A stretch of 64,000 nt of DNA from Mytilus trossulus (Eukaryota; Mollusca; Bivalvia; Mytilida; Mytilidae). The position numbers and the translations under genes are program-made. The notes under the pieces were generated by a model that had not been told where the DNA came from, searched no databases, and saw nothing but the letters and a program-made list of their open reading frames with translations. The DNA is taken from contig NC_086382.1 in NCBI RefSeq assembly GCF_036588685.1, forward strand, positions 2,889,001-2,953,000, read 5' to 3'. Of this stretch, positions 21,101-32,082 are shown piece after piece (the first letter of the stretch is position 1; each line of letters begins with the position of its first letter).

Positions 21101-23130
21101 CATCTTGAGATGGAAAATGAAGGTCGGATTAGATAAACAGAAAAAATCCAACACTATCTTTCGATTTTGAACTCTTCTGTTGGTTTAATATTAAGTTATT
21201 GAAATTTGTTTGTCTTTTATTTGAGGCATATATAGCATGAACGCAGCTATCTTATACTGACCAAAACCATAACCGAACAGAAAACAACAACCGGAAACAG
21301 CATGACAATAGCAAGATACGAAGTATTAATATATCGGAATACTCTAGAGTTTGCGCACTTATAAAAAGCTAGGTCAAAGGATATTTTAACTCTTCAATAA
21401 ATAAAGTTTCAGAGACTAAAGTACCAATCAATGATCATACTATCCATTGTTTCAATACAGTTTTAATGCAATTATATATGTCAACATATTTGTTTTAGAT
21501 CAAACTCATGAAAAACAAGTGGTGACAGACAATGATGCCGATCAAATCAATCAAAATCAATCTTATGAATCGAACGTTCATCCCTACCTACATCAAGTAA
21601 GGAAATTATAAATCAGAAATTGTTCAAAAACTGAATACATTTGCATGTTTTAGCGTAAAGCATTAAACTATTGTTGATAGAATGAAAATAAACTCATAGA
21701 TAACAAGGGCCTGGTTTTCGAAAGTATCTTATGACTAAGACATGTCTTATGATGGTCTTTGGACATATCATAGTCGTAAGATATGTTTTCGAAAGTGTTC
21801 CAAGTTACGATTAGTCATAACTTTTGTCGTTTACTTAAGACCCCTCGCGACATGACTTATGATGGTCATATGATTGTCAACTAAAATTTTAATTACTCTT
21901 CATGTATAATTTCATGTTCATTGCAATAAAAACATTAGTTGTGTTTCTCAGTTAGCTAAATAGTAAAGTTTTTTTTTCTCAACTACGTTAATTAAAATTT
22001 GAATCTCCTGCGACATACAATTTGGATTTCTTTTCTAACTTATGGTTTTGTATAATAAATATACATATTATTTCGTTCCTAGTATATTTAAAATAGTACT
22101 GTTTTAACGTATGTGCACGGGCATTTCGTTAAGCGGGTACTCGATGTACCGAATCGAAAAATTATTCACAGTTAAATAACAATGCATGTATGATAATACA
22201 TGAAAGCGAAGTTCAAGATTTTTTATATATTACAAACTAAATTTAAACAAATTATCAACTCATATTTCAATTCCTTTTTGTATAAAATTTCATGTCCATT
22301 ATAATGAAATAAAACATTCGTAAATATCAAGAATGGTAATAATTAATATGTTCATACTTTTCATTTTCATTTTTATATTTATCACTTTTTAATCATTATT
22401 TAAAATAATAGAACATAATGTTCACTTATGACAGACATGAGAGCATCATAGCTATGACTCTCTTTAGACAGCTTTGATTTACATCCTATGACATATCCTA
22501 TGATAGTCATAAGATGATCATATAATATGTCCTAAGATATATCTTATGATACTTTTGAAAACCAGGCCCCTGGCCCCAGGATTAATTTTTTTATTTACGC
22601 CAGACGCACGTTTCGTCTACAAAAGATTCATTTGTGACGCTCAAATCCAAAAAAGTTAAAAAGACCAAACAAAGTACGAAGTTGAAGAGCATTATTAATC
22701 CTGTACTATTAATTGAACTGCGATAAGGATAGTGTTATTATTTATATTTATATAGCGTTATATTAAAATGTCACACGCCAGAAATAGTTTATTAACATTA
22801 TCTTGGAAACCATACATCCGCTTTTTCGAACACATCATGTGAATTGTATTATTCTTTAACTTACTAGATTTAATGTTCTGCTTGGATAGAATTCCTTGAT
22901 GAGTAGATACGCTTCTATCCTCGTAATAATTGATAAAATACAATAGAATAAGAAACAATTATTCTGATATCTTTTCATATGGTTGGGTTTTGTTGTAGCA
23001 ACCTGATGAGGATACGCAAATCAGTGGAAATCAAGACAGACCAATTGATAAGGAAATAAGAGGCTTACAACAGGCACAGCAACACCAATTAAATCTAGAC
23101 AGTTTTGTTAATTTACACAAGACTGACTGA
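18113..23130 (+). CDS. B-box zinc-finger protein without RING, three exons
   Basis: I join 18113-18872, 21499-21596 and 22999-23130: 990 bp, 329 residues. The donors are G/GTATGA and CAA/GTAAGG, and the acceptors TGTTTTAG and TTGTTGTAG. Phases match (1, then 0) and the last exon ends in TGA. Residues about 42-79 form a B-box-1-like zinc finger (C42, C45, C55, C58, C66, H70, H79). Residues 102-129 form B-box 2 (C102, H105, C114, C117, C122, C125, H129). The final B-box 2 histidine, usually just after H129, is replaced by NKEN. There is no RING finger. After the B-boxes come about 120 residues of helix-like charged sequence, then a Q/N/D-rich tail with no NHL or SPRY domain. Such truncated TRIM-like proteins are expanded in bivalves; many act in ubiquitin or immune pathways, but no role is shown here. 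The ATG is the first after the acceptor at 18091. An ATTAAA near 23190 is a weak poly(A) candidate. Confidence 0.75.
19135..19410 (-). repeat. R4 repeat, antisense copy in intron 1
   Basis: Reads CCTGTCCCAAGTCAGGA, TTCGGGGCCTTTTATA, GTCTCTTGTGGAGAGTTGTC, ATCATACCACCTCTTCTT. This is the reverse complement of the 27950-28215 copy. Confidence 0.75.
20500..20715 (+). repeat. R5 repeat in intron 1
   Basis: Contains AACCAGGTTCAATCCACCAT, AAGTCAGGAATATGACAG, TCCGTTTTGAATTTTCCTAG and GAGTTCAGTATTTCTGTG in family order. Confidence 0.7.
20940..21195 (+). pseudogene. Penelope-like RT fragment in intron 1
   Basis: A translated stretch reads LYLDVHLEMENEGRI preceded by YVKHTLTKITIRDFNDT. This matches the LDLHLEID-type region after the YxDD motif in the RT fragments at 28.3, 30.8 and 58.8 kb. 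It is short, with stops on both sides. Assignment rests on that one motif and its order. Confidence 0.6.
21707..22569. mobile_element. Non-autonomous TIR transposon in intron 2
   Basis: The ends are GGGCCTGGTTTTCGAAAGTA and the inverse of GGGCCTGGTTTTCAAAAGTA. The inverted similarity goes on for about 80 bases and is made of small palindromes such as AAGACATGTCTT and repeated CTTATGA. The AT-rich interior lacks a transposase. No target-site duplication is clear. Superfamily not assigned. Confidence 0.75.
22589..22705 (-). ncRNA. Hammerhead-like motif, decayed copy
   Basis: On the minus strand the motif is CAAATGA (CTGATGA expected), ATC-loop-GAC, GAAA, ACG...CGT and a GTA cleavage triplet. 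The catalytic core is mutated, so activity is unlikely. It belongs to the same repeat as 2884 and directly follows the TIR transposon. Confidence 0.5.
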
Positions 23131-24032
23131 GAAAAAAAAGCTTATAAAAGGTGGAACATTCAGTAAAAAAGATATTTAGTTATCTTTTTTATTAAATACT
23201 GTTGTACATAAGTGCTTGATAACAAAAACACCGCTGAGAAGAAAATTATGAAAGTGGAATAGTGTACACATTTAAACAACAATCTTATTATTCGTTGCTT
23301 ATTGTTTTAAGTTTCTTACATGTTCAATGAATTAAAACATTAAGAATAGAAATAAGAAAAATACAACTGTATATGATATCATGTTTTGTCATGTGTTACC
23401 ACTTATATGGTTATCTGCATTGCTAAGCATCTGGAGAAGAGTAAAAATTTATAGGAAACTGGGATATCCACAACACTGTCTTAGTGTTATCGCTATTCTT
23501 TCGTAGCTATAAGATATCTAAAAAGGAGTAGCTCCAGTAAGACTCTTTTTTAGCCCCAAAATATAACAGTATTTCACATTTGTTAGCATGTAAACTTTTA
23601 TCTTATTATTGGAAAGAAGAATACTTCTGCTGCATAAATATTAGCTGTTTGTGACGATAGTGTTTTCTTCTAAAACAGATTTAGTTGCTAACTATCTTTT
23701 TTCGTGTCAAAGGAACCAAGCGCCATATATTTTAACATCAACATTTAAACTTGAACAGCAATTATCCAATTATCTTAGCCTAACTGTAAAAGGTTCACAT
23801 ACCTTTTTGATATGTAATTGCACTTTTTCGGTTCTATGATTGTTCAATACTTTTATATGGATCATATTTCTGGATTTTGGAACAGCAGTCCTAAATCGTT
23901 CATTTGATTTTCATGCAGATTATTTTTATTCTTTTTTACGGTTTTTTACTTTGTTTTTACCTTTATGCAACATTTTGTTTTATGATTTTGTTTAAATATG
24001 TACTTCTGTATTGACATTCGACTTCTTTTAGC
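23131..24032. other. 3' flank of the B-box gene
   Basis: No coding exon or repeat recognised. The 62-codon frame at 23651-23839 has no domain. Confidence 0.4.
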
Positions 24033-25333
24033 TCACCTGGCCCGAAGGGCCAAGTGCGCTTTTCTCATCACTTTGCGTCCGTCGTCCGGCGTCGTCGTCG
24101 TCCGTCGTCGTTAACTTTTACAAAAATTTTCACCTTTGGAACTACTGGGCCAAATTTAACCAAACTTGGCCACAATCATCATTGGGGTATCTAGTTTAAA
24201 AACTGTGTGGCGTGACCCGGCCAATCAATCAAGATGGCCGCCATGGCTAAAAATAGAACATAATGGTAAAATGTAGATGTTGGCTTATAACTCTGAAACT
24301 AAAGCATTTAGAGCAAGTCTGACAAAGGGTGAAATTATTTTTCAGGTCAAAATCTATCTGATCTGAAATTTTCAGACAAATCAGACAATCTGTTGTTGGG
24401 TTAATTTGCTGCCACCAAATAAGTAATTTTAAGGAAAATTTTGCAGTTTTTAGTTTTTATTTAATATTATTATGGATAGAGATAAACTGTAAACAGCAAT
24501 AATGTTCAGCAAAGTAAGATCTACAAAAAAGTCAACATAACCAAAATTTTCAGTTGACCCCTTTAGGAGTTATTGCCCTTTATAGTCAATTTTTAACCAT
24601 TTTTCAAAAATTTTAGTATTCTTTTAAAAAAATCTTCTCCTCTGAAACTACTGGGCCAAATTTAACCAAACTTGGCCACACTCATCATTGGGGTATCTGG
24701 TTTATCAAATGTGTGCCGCGACCTGGCCAACCAACCTAGATGGCCGCCATGGCTAAAAATAGTACATAGGGGTGACATGTAGATTTTGGTTTTCTCTCTA
24801 AATCCAAAACAATTAGAGCAAATCTGTTAAGGGATAATTTGTGTATTAGATCAAGATCTATTTGCCCTGAAATTTTCAGACAATCAAACAAGCCCTTGTT
24901 GGGTTTCTGCCCCCAAAATAGTAATTTTAAATAGAATTTTGCAGTTTTTGGTTATTATCTTGAATATCATTATAGATAGAGATAAACTGTAAACAGCAAT
25001 AATGTTCAGCAAAGAAAGGTCTACAATTAGGTCAACATAACTAATATTTCAAATGAGCCATTAAGGCGTTATCGCCCTTTATAGTCAATTTTTAACAATT
25101 TTCATAAATTTCTGTAAATTTTTGTAAATTCTTAGAAAATATTTTCCACTGTAATAACTGGGCAAAGTTCATTATAGATATAGATAATTGTAGCAACAAG
25201 AATGTTCAGTAGGTAAGATCTACAAACACATTACCATCACCAAAACACAATTTGTCATGAATGTATCTGTGTCCATTGTTTGATATGCACATAGACCAAG
25301 GTGAGCGACACAGGCTCTTGAGAGCCTCTTGTT
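24033..25333 (+). repeat. GCTCACCTGG-family element (R2), complete copy B
   Basis: The 5' end is GCTCACCTGGCCCGAAGGGC, giving a stem of GCTCAC with (mutated) GTGAGC and TGGCCC with GGGCCA around GAA. CGTCGTCGTCGTCC repeats follow, then two internal repeats of about 560 bp starting CTTCTCCTCTGAAACTACTG-like. The 3' end AAGGTGAGCGACACAGGCTC continues into a second hairpin, GGCTCTTGAGAGCC. No protein is encoded; the class is unresolved. Confidence 0.85.
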
Positions 25334-25689
25334 TTATTGTATTTCTACTAGGTTAGTTCCACTGAGTGTTTGTATCATATTGTTTCATTTACTTGTTTCT
25401 CCTTTTTTTTTAAATTACCAAATGTACATTGTCAGAGTAACTTATTTTAAAAATTGTGTTTTTATTTTTATAAAGTTAAACCAAATTACTCATGAGTGTA
25501 TTTCTCATTGTACGAGTACATATGTGTATGCTTATGTGTTTATTTCTTCATAATATGGTTACATATCTACTGGCCGTTTTCCTAACAGAACTTTCTAAAA
25601 AAAAAAAAAATAAAGGCGCCATAAAAAAAATAGTTTATACCAATTTCAGGTGAGCTCAAAAGCACACTGTGTACAAAACATTTTGATTT

Positions 25690-26040
25690 TTACAGTTCTA
25701 AATGAACTTGACATATCAAATTCATGTGGGACCTTTTACCTTGAAAAGACTGACGATAGTCATATATAGAATTCTGAAAAACCGGTTTTAAATATAATTT
25801 TGGATAATTTAAAAAAAAAACGTCCTGATACTATCTTTAAAATACAGGAAAAAATTAATTTCAAATGCATCAAGGGATTCATGCATCAACTAGAATTTCA
25901 AAATACGTCCGTTTTTATTTACACTTCTATTATTAAAATTGAAATGAAGATATCTGATAATAGGTTAACAATATTTGAAACGCAATTTAATGGTTGACAG
26001 TTCTAAAAAACTTTTTCTGAATCAAAACTACTACACATGT
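25690..26040 (+). repeat. Diverged repeat pair (R7), copy 1
   Basis: Ordered matches to 57420-57800: TAAATGAACTTGACATATCA, TTTTAAATATA(A/G)TTT, GATACTA, AAATGCATCAA, and a shared 3' part ending AATCAAAACT. Alignment is by eye and patchy. Confidence 0.45.
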
Positions 26041-27285
26041 TTTTAAAGATTCAAAAACATTCTATTTAACAATAATCTTTCATAAAAGAAAAGAAATTTG
26101 AATGAATTTGAAATTCATGTATCATTCTATAGGAGCTTATATTAGGCCATATAGTCTATGCAATTTAAAATACTAGTTGTCTACCAACAACACAAAAAGC
26201 TAAGACAAAAACTGAACAAAACAATGAAAAAGAGCCCAACATCAGACTAAAATACTTTTACCCTACTTATACTTTGACGTCAATTAAAATTACTTAGCCT
26301 GAATAAAAATATAAATATTTTTCTTATATCTCTTACAATAATCATCATTTGATTAAAATGATTATAAATTCTTAAAATATTATCTAACTTCATATAAGGA
26401 ACACGATGAATGATTCTATTGAAGCAGGATCTCAACTTGGGATCTACCCTTCAAGAGCACAAGAGGTCATCTGATTGGTTATGATAACGTGCGAAATTTT
26501 TTTCCTTTTTCCTAATATGGATATTTTATATATCGATTTGAACCTCTATCTTACAATTTTTAACATCATCGATACCATCTTTACTACACAACGCATTCCG
26601 ACAAATAATGAATCTTCAGTGATACTCTAGGCCAAAATCTTTCAAAATAATAAAAAATATTTAAAGAGGGACAAAAGATACCAAAGGGACAGTCAAAATC
26701 ATAAATCTAAAATAAACTAACAACGCCATGGCTAAAAATGAAAAAGACAAACAGACAAAAATTAGTACAAAAATGTTTCATCTACAAAATGGGAATAATA
26801 GATAGGTATTCTTAGTTATGCTTCGGGACAACTTTTACTTCATGGAGAACGAATCTTAGATCAATAACATATGTGTTGGGCTATGTGGATTGGTATTTCA
26901 ACAAACAATATGTACTCAAGTGTGCCCTAATTGTACAGCGCTACTGGCCGAATTCCTTAGAGAACTTTCTAAAAAAAAAAAAGCCTCGTGGAAAGGTCTT
27001 CTATACCACTCAGATGAAATGGTGTCGTTTCACACAATACCCCACTTTAAAAATATATATTAAAAATTACACAATAGCAAAACAGAGAGAAACATAGTTG
27101 GCTTAACGTTTTATAATCAATGTTTCCTTTTTTATTGACAACATATTTGTTACGTTTTCATGACGTGTTTTTCTACAAATTAATGGATATCCATGGGAAA
27201 AAACTGTTATCTTCTCTTTCCTATTTGTCCCTCTACATATATGAGGCTAACTTCATACATGAGCTCCTTATGAAGAAAGAAAAAA
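26041..27285. other. Intergenic, minor repeat pieces only
   Basis: CTACTGGCCG...AACTTTCT followed by an A run appears at both 25568 and 26942, so a small duplicated block exists. Nothing coding is supported. Confidence 0.4.
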
Positions 27286-27289
27286 AAGT

Positions 27290-27415
27290 TAAACAAAAAA
27301 TCACAAAAAACTCCGAGAAAAATTCAAAACGGAAAGTGCCTAAAACAAATGGCAAAATCAAAAGCTCAAACACATCAAATATTTGATAACAAATGTCATA
27401 TTCCTGACTTGGTGC
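27290..27415 (-). repeat. R5 repeat, antisense fragment
   Basis: Reads CTCCGAGAAAAATTCAAAAC, GGCAAAATCAAAAGCTCAAA, CACATCAAA and CATATTCCTGACTTGG, the antisense of R5. Confidence 0.65.
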
Positions 27416-27419
27416 AGCA

Positions 27420-27655
27420 TTGTCCTCTAACTTCTATGTCCTCAATATAGATGTTGTTCTCTCCTTAAATACCCTAAGTTTTGGTGACTGTGCTGAATGC
27501 ATCTATCCCGTTGAACAAGAAATAACGAAAACTACAGATATATTTAAGTCTTTCTCAGATATCTACTTACGTTTAGAAAATGACAATGAGAGTCTGTTGA
27601 AAAAACGCTTCATATTTCAGCGCCCCGTTTGTAAACAATCTATATAGAATCATTT
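27420..27655 (+). pseudogene. Penelope-like RT fragment
   Basis: Reads DVVLSLNTLSF...IYPVEQEITKTTD...FSDIYLRLENDNES. This matches, in order, the DDVLSLNN, IYPIELEIKDTTD and LDLHLEID blocks of the RT family. The YxDD is degraded and both sides are truncated. Confidence 0.65.
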
Positions 27656-27949
27656 CAGCTGCACCTGTTTATGGAGTAAATAACCCTTAGTTGATTAGAT
27701 ATTTAAGAGCTTGTATAAGTTCATAGTAACAGCAAGCTTTGCAGAACCTTGATTTAGAAAAACACCCCATTCAATTGAGGGGTTCGCCAGAGCCTTACCT
27801 AAATGAGAAAAAGTTGATCTTGGCAAAATAGGACAAACAAAACAATCAGGTCTGTGATCAAACGTCTAATTTGTAAGTTGAAAAACTGAATAAAGGAAAG
27901 AACAAAGTACGTTTTCTAAGACAAAAAAGATGCGAAATGTCTAATATAA

Positions 27950-28215
27950 AGAAGAAGATGTGGTATGATTGGCAATGTGACAACTATCCACAAGAGGCCA
28001 AAATGACACAATTAACAACTATAAGTCACCGTACGGCCTTCATCAATGAGCAAAGCCCATACCGCATAGTCAGCTATAAAAGGCCCCGATAAGACAATGT
28101 AAAACAATTCAAACAAGAAAACTAACGGTCTTATTTATATAAAAAATGAACGAAAAACAAAAACAAACGACAACCACTGAATTACAAGCTCCTGACTTGG
28201 GACAGGCACATATGT
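27950..28215 (+). repeat. R4 repeat, longest copy
   Basis: AGAAGATGTGGTATGATTGG, GACAACTATCCACAAGAGGC, CAAAGCCCATACCGCATAGT, TAAAAGGCCCCGATAAGACA, through CTGACTTGGGACAGGCACA. The same blocks occur antisense at 5041 and 19135. Confidence 0.75.
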
Positions 28216-28244
28216 AAATAAGTTCTGTTCACGATAAAATAAGT

Positions 28245-28815
28245 CAGGAGGGGTATATGTTTGTTAAATTTGGAGGTAGACTGTTTTCAGCAAGTTGTCG
28301 GCATTCCTATTCAAACAAACTGTGCGCCTCTCCTAGTTGATCTCTTTTTATTTTCATATGAATCGGTTCCTGAAGTCACTTGTCAAAAAAAAAAAAGAAG
28401 CCCGATCATTTAATTTCACATTTAGATATATGGCTGACGATCTTTAAATTAATAATTGGGTTCCATTAATATCTCCTGCAGAACAAGAAATTATAAAATC
28501 AACAGAAACGGTTTCATCCGCCCCATTTTAAGACTTATACCTTGTATGTCATAAGTGGTCAACTCCATACCAGAATCTATGACAAGCGAGACGATTATAA
28601 TTTTGAAATTAAAAAATAAATCCCAGCAAAGCACCAAAATACCGACTTCACCTTTATATGTGGTATACATTTCCATCTCATTCGGAATTCAAGGTCTTGC
28701 AGCTGCTTTTCAGATTTTGTAAAAAGGTCACCAGTGTCATACCAGAAAGTTTAGTAGCCAAAGTAACGTCAAAGCACGTCTTGACTTGTTTCTATGGTGC
28801 GGAATCAGGGTCATA
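28245..28815 (+). pseudogene. Penelope-like RT fragment, frameshifted
   Basis: The pieces in different frames read VFQQVVGIP, TNCAPLLVDLFLFSYES, FNFTFRYM-ADDL, NNWVPLISPAEQEI. The YxDD motif is interrupted (YMADDL) and several stops follow. It aligns block by block with the frame at 30825-31946. Confidence 0.7.
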
Positions 28816-28822
28816 AATATTG

Positions 28823-29005
28823 ACTTTAGTATATCCTAAAATAATTTCAGTATATACTAATTTACATTTAAGCATACCTTAAATTGATTTTAGGGTATCC
28901 TAAAATGATTTTAGTAAATGCTAAAATTATTTTAGGGTATCCCAAAGTCAATTCAGTTTATACTAAAATGGTTTTAGTATATGTTAAAATCATTTTAGTA
29001 GCTTC
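28823..29005. repeat. Array of short palindromic repeats (CTAAAATnATTTTAG)
   Basis: About eight degenerate copies of a 20-24 bp motif alternate TTTTAGTATATCCTAAAAT and CTAAAATGATTTTAG, each near-palindromic. No repeat-bounded spacers of constant size and no associated genes, so not a CRISPR. Confidence 0.7.
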
Positions 29006-29479
29006 CCAAATGATACGTGATGGTCTTGAAGTATAGATTAAAGAATTATTGATGAAAGGTACTCACGTTTTTTGTCATCTGAATTACGTGTTAAAGTTCC
29101 CTTTTGCGGTCCTTTTATAATTGTAACCTTTACTGTTTGTTCATTTTGATTGTATTGTTATGACATGGATCAGTTCAACCCGCCACTGTGTCATTGTGCT
29201 ATGGTCAATTTGAAATTATTGTCTTCCATGTTTGCTTAATATTTTGTGTTCTTTTTGATTTAACAGTTTTGAGCTGTTATATATTATAAATCAGTATTTC
29301 TGAGTTTAAACATATTTATCTATAGTATATTGGGAAACAAGTTTTGAAATGTATATTAATCCCTTACCACTTTGCGGGTGCGGGAGCTGCCTTGTAGAGG
29401 CATTAGCCTACTCTTTTTCGAAATCAACAAGGGTGTCTTTAACGTGCAAGTGATATGGTATTAACTACTGACCCAAACC

Positions 29480-29750
29480 TTTGACTTTTTACATATTGTG
29501 TATGTTTGTTTTGTTCACCCTTTGTTATCATTATAATGAAATTCTATGTTACTGTCATAAATGTGAGAGATTTCGCAAGCTATAAAACCAGGTTTAGTCC
29601 ACCAATTCCTACATAAGGAAATACATGTACCAAATCAGGAATATGACAAATCAGGAATTCGTTAGATGTACTTGAGCTTTTGACATTTTATAAAGAATAT
29701 TCCGTTTTGAATTTTCATTAGAAATCGGTATGTCTGTTATCTTAATTTTT
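29480..29750 (+). repeat. R5 repeat
   Basis: Contains AAACCAGGTTTAGTCCACCA, CCAAATCAGGAATATGACA and TATTCCGTTTTGAATTTTC in family order. It lies about 650 bases downstream of an RT fragment. Confidence 0.7.
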
Positions 29751-30184
29751 GTCCCCGAATCAGTCCATTTGAAGCTAAAGTCAAATCTGAGAGACTCATA
29801 TTTCGTGTTCTATGAATACTAAACATAAACGAATAGAAAAAATATTTATAAAAAAAAAGGAAATCGTACAAAATTTGCACAAAATATTCACTTTGAGAAA
29901 AGACTAAGCTTTTATCCAAATCAACGAGTATTATTTGTTTACACTGCATAGATATGACACGCATATTATTGATAAGAAACTAAGTAGGTCAATAAACGAT
30001 CAAACTTTACGTCATCAATCTTTAAATTGAATATAGTAAATATTTAGGGTAAAATTAGAATTCTTAAAAACCTGTATATTTTTAAAATCAAGGTTAACCC
30101 CGTGAGGGGAAAACCATTGATGATACTATTTTGAAATAACACCAGAAAAGTTAACCCAAAATAGATTATTTACTGTGTATCATT

Positions 30185-30620
30185 TAATAAAATTGAGAAT
30201 GGAAATGGGGAATGTGTCAAAGAGACAACAACCCGACCAAATAAAAAACAACAGCAGAAGGTCACCAACAGGTATTCAATGTAGCTAGAAATTCCCGCAC
30301 CCGGAGGCGTCCTTCAGCTGGCCCCTAAACAAATTTATACTAGTTCAGTGATAATGAACGCCATACTAATTTCCAAATTGTACACAAGAAACTAAAATTA
30401 AAATACTACAACACTAACAAAGGCCAGAGGCTCCTGACTTGGGACAGGCGCAAAAATGCGGCGGAGTTAAACATGTTTGTGAGATCTCAACCCTCCCCCT
30501 ATACCTCTAACCAATGTAGAAAAGTAAACGCATAACAAAACGCACATTAAAATTCAGTTCAAGAGAAGTCCGAGTCTGATGTCAGAAGATGTAACCAAAG
30601 AAAATAAACAAAATGACAAT
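30185..30620 (+). repeat. R3 repeat, copy 1
   Basis: Shared with 55035-55380 (same strand) and 34845-35115 (opposite): GGAAATGGGGAATGTGTCAA, GAGGCGTCCTTCAGCTGGCC, AACAAAGGCCAGAGGCTCC, TGACTTGGGACAGGC. This copy goes on with AGTCCGAGTCTGATGTCAGA. Non-coding. Confidence 0.8.
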
Positions 30621-30824
30621 AATGCATAAATAACAACAGACTACTAGCAGTTAACTGACATGCCAGTTCCAGACTTCAATTAGACTGACTGAAAGATTAT
30701 GATTTCATCATACGAACATCAGGCACAATCCTTCCCGTTAGGGGTTTAGTATCATACCATCATAACATATATGAGAAGAACATAACCCGTGTCATGCCAA
30801 CAACTGTTTTTAGAATAAATGTGT

Positions 30825-31946
30825 TTAGTTCCGACGCAAAAACCTTATCAGTGACTCAATAGTAACGCCAAAATTTGCAATCTTTAATGACTTGACAACA
30901 GTATCGTTATTATATCCCTTCTTAATAAGTCTATTCAAAGTTTTTGTAAGTTTCTGAGGTGAATACTGACACCTTTGTGCTTTATACAGAATATTTCCAT
31001 AAAAAAATGGATGTGAAATACCTGAACGTATAAGAAGTCTGCATGTTGAGCTATATTTACGAATGATGTCTTTATACCGATGATAAAATTTAGTAAATGT
31101 TTTGACTAGTTTGTGATATCGAAAACCCTGGTGTAATAATTTATCAGTAATACATAAATTTCTCTCGTTAAAATCTAAAACATTGTTACATACACGACCG
31201 AATCGTACAAGTTGAGATATATAAACACCGTAAGATGGTGACAAGGGAACGTCACCATCTAAAAACGGATAATTAACAATAGGAAATGAAAAATCATCCC
31301 TTTTATCATAAATTTTAGTATTCAGCTTTCCGTTAGTGATATAGATATCAAGATCGAGGAAAGAGCAGTGGTCATTGTTAGTATAAGCTTTATTTAAAGT
31401 AAGTTCAGCAGGATAAATTTCATTAATATACAAACTGAAGTCGTCATTATTAAGAGCCAAAATATCATCCAAATATCTAAAAGTATTATTAAATTTGTTT
31501 ATCAGATGTTGTTTTGATAGGTCGTTGCTTATTTTTGTCATAAATTGTAACTCATAACAATACAAAAAGAGGTCTGCAATAAGTGGTGCACAGTTAGTCT
31601 CCATTGGAATTCCGATAATCTGACGATATACGGAATCCCCAAAGCGAACAAAAATGTTATCTAGTAAAAATTCAAGGGCATATATAGTATCAAAGCATGT
31701 CCAATTAACATAGTTTTTTTGTTTATTGCTACTAAAAAATGACCTAAAAGAGTTTGAACATATATATTCACATTCTGATTTTTTGAATGCCCATTTAATT
31801 AGGTGTGTGAATTTTTTCTTAATGAGAATGTGAGGCAATGTGGTATACAGGGTAGAAAAATCAAAACTTTGAAAATATTCTAAATCACCAATATAATAGA
31901 TATAGGAAGATGTGGTGTGAGTGCCAATGAGACAACTCTCCATCAA
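30825..31946 (-). pseudogene. Penelope-like reverse transcriptase, 5'-truncated open frame
   Basis: An uninterrupted minus-strand frame of about 370 codons. Motifs in order: FDFSTLYTTLP (28-38), GIPM-ETNCAPLIADL (112-126), YLDD (158-161) as the catalytic pair, FLDLDI (196-201), KIYDKRDDF (211-219), then a conserved C-terminal part with LLHQGFRYHKL and FYHRYKDIIRKYS. A glycine usual after GIPM is glutamate. The first 17 or so residues are antisense R4 repeat (31903-31946), so the true N-terminus is lost and the frame begins on TTG. No GIY-YIG domain follows. Reads as a retroelement RT; the exact Penelope sub-clade is not certain. The long open frame suggests recent insertion or selection. Confidence 0.75.
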
Positions 31947-31948
31947 TT
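31903..31948 (+). repeat. R4 repeat fragment at the RT 5' end
   Basis: GGAAGATGTGGTGTGAGTGC and CAATGAGACAACTCTCCATC mark an R4 end. It is fused in frame to the antisense RT frame. Confidence 0.7.
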
Positions 31949-31950
31949 GC

Positions 31951-32082
31951 TATATTTGGACGGATTTTCTGCCTTTTTAAATGATTTTTTTATTTAACGG
32001 CCGTTGTTGTCTTATTCAATAAGACAACACCGGCCGTTAAATAAAAAAAATCATTTAAAAAGGCAGAAAATCCGACCAAATA
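31951..32082. repeat. Near-perfect 130-bp palindrome
   Basis: The left arm runs from TATATTTGG through CGGATTTTCTGCC and AACGGCCG to TTGTCTTATT. The right arm is its complement, from AATAAGACAA through CGGCCGTT and GGCAGAAAATCCG to CCAAATATA. Arms are about 65 bases with two or three mismatches and a single-base centre near 32016. A perfect cruciform or fold-back; possibly the terminus of a hairpin element. Confidence 0.9.

Noticed and set aside
28823..29005. CRISPR array
   Set aside because: Repeats are contiguous palindromes without unique spacers, in a eukaryotic context.
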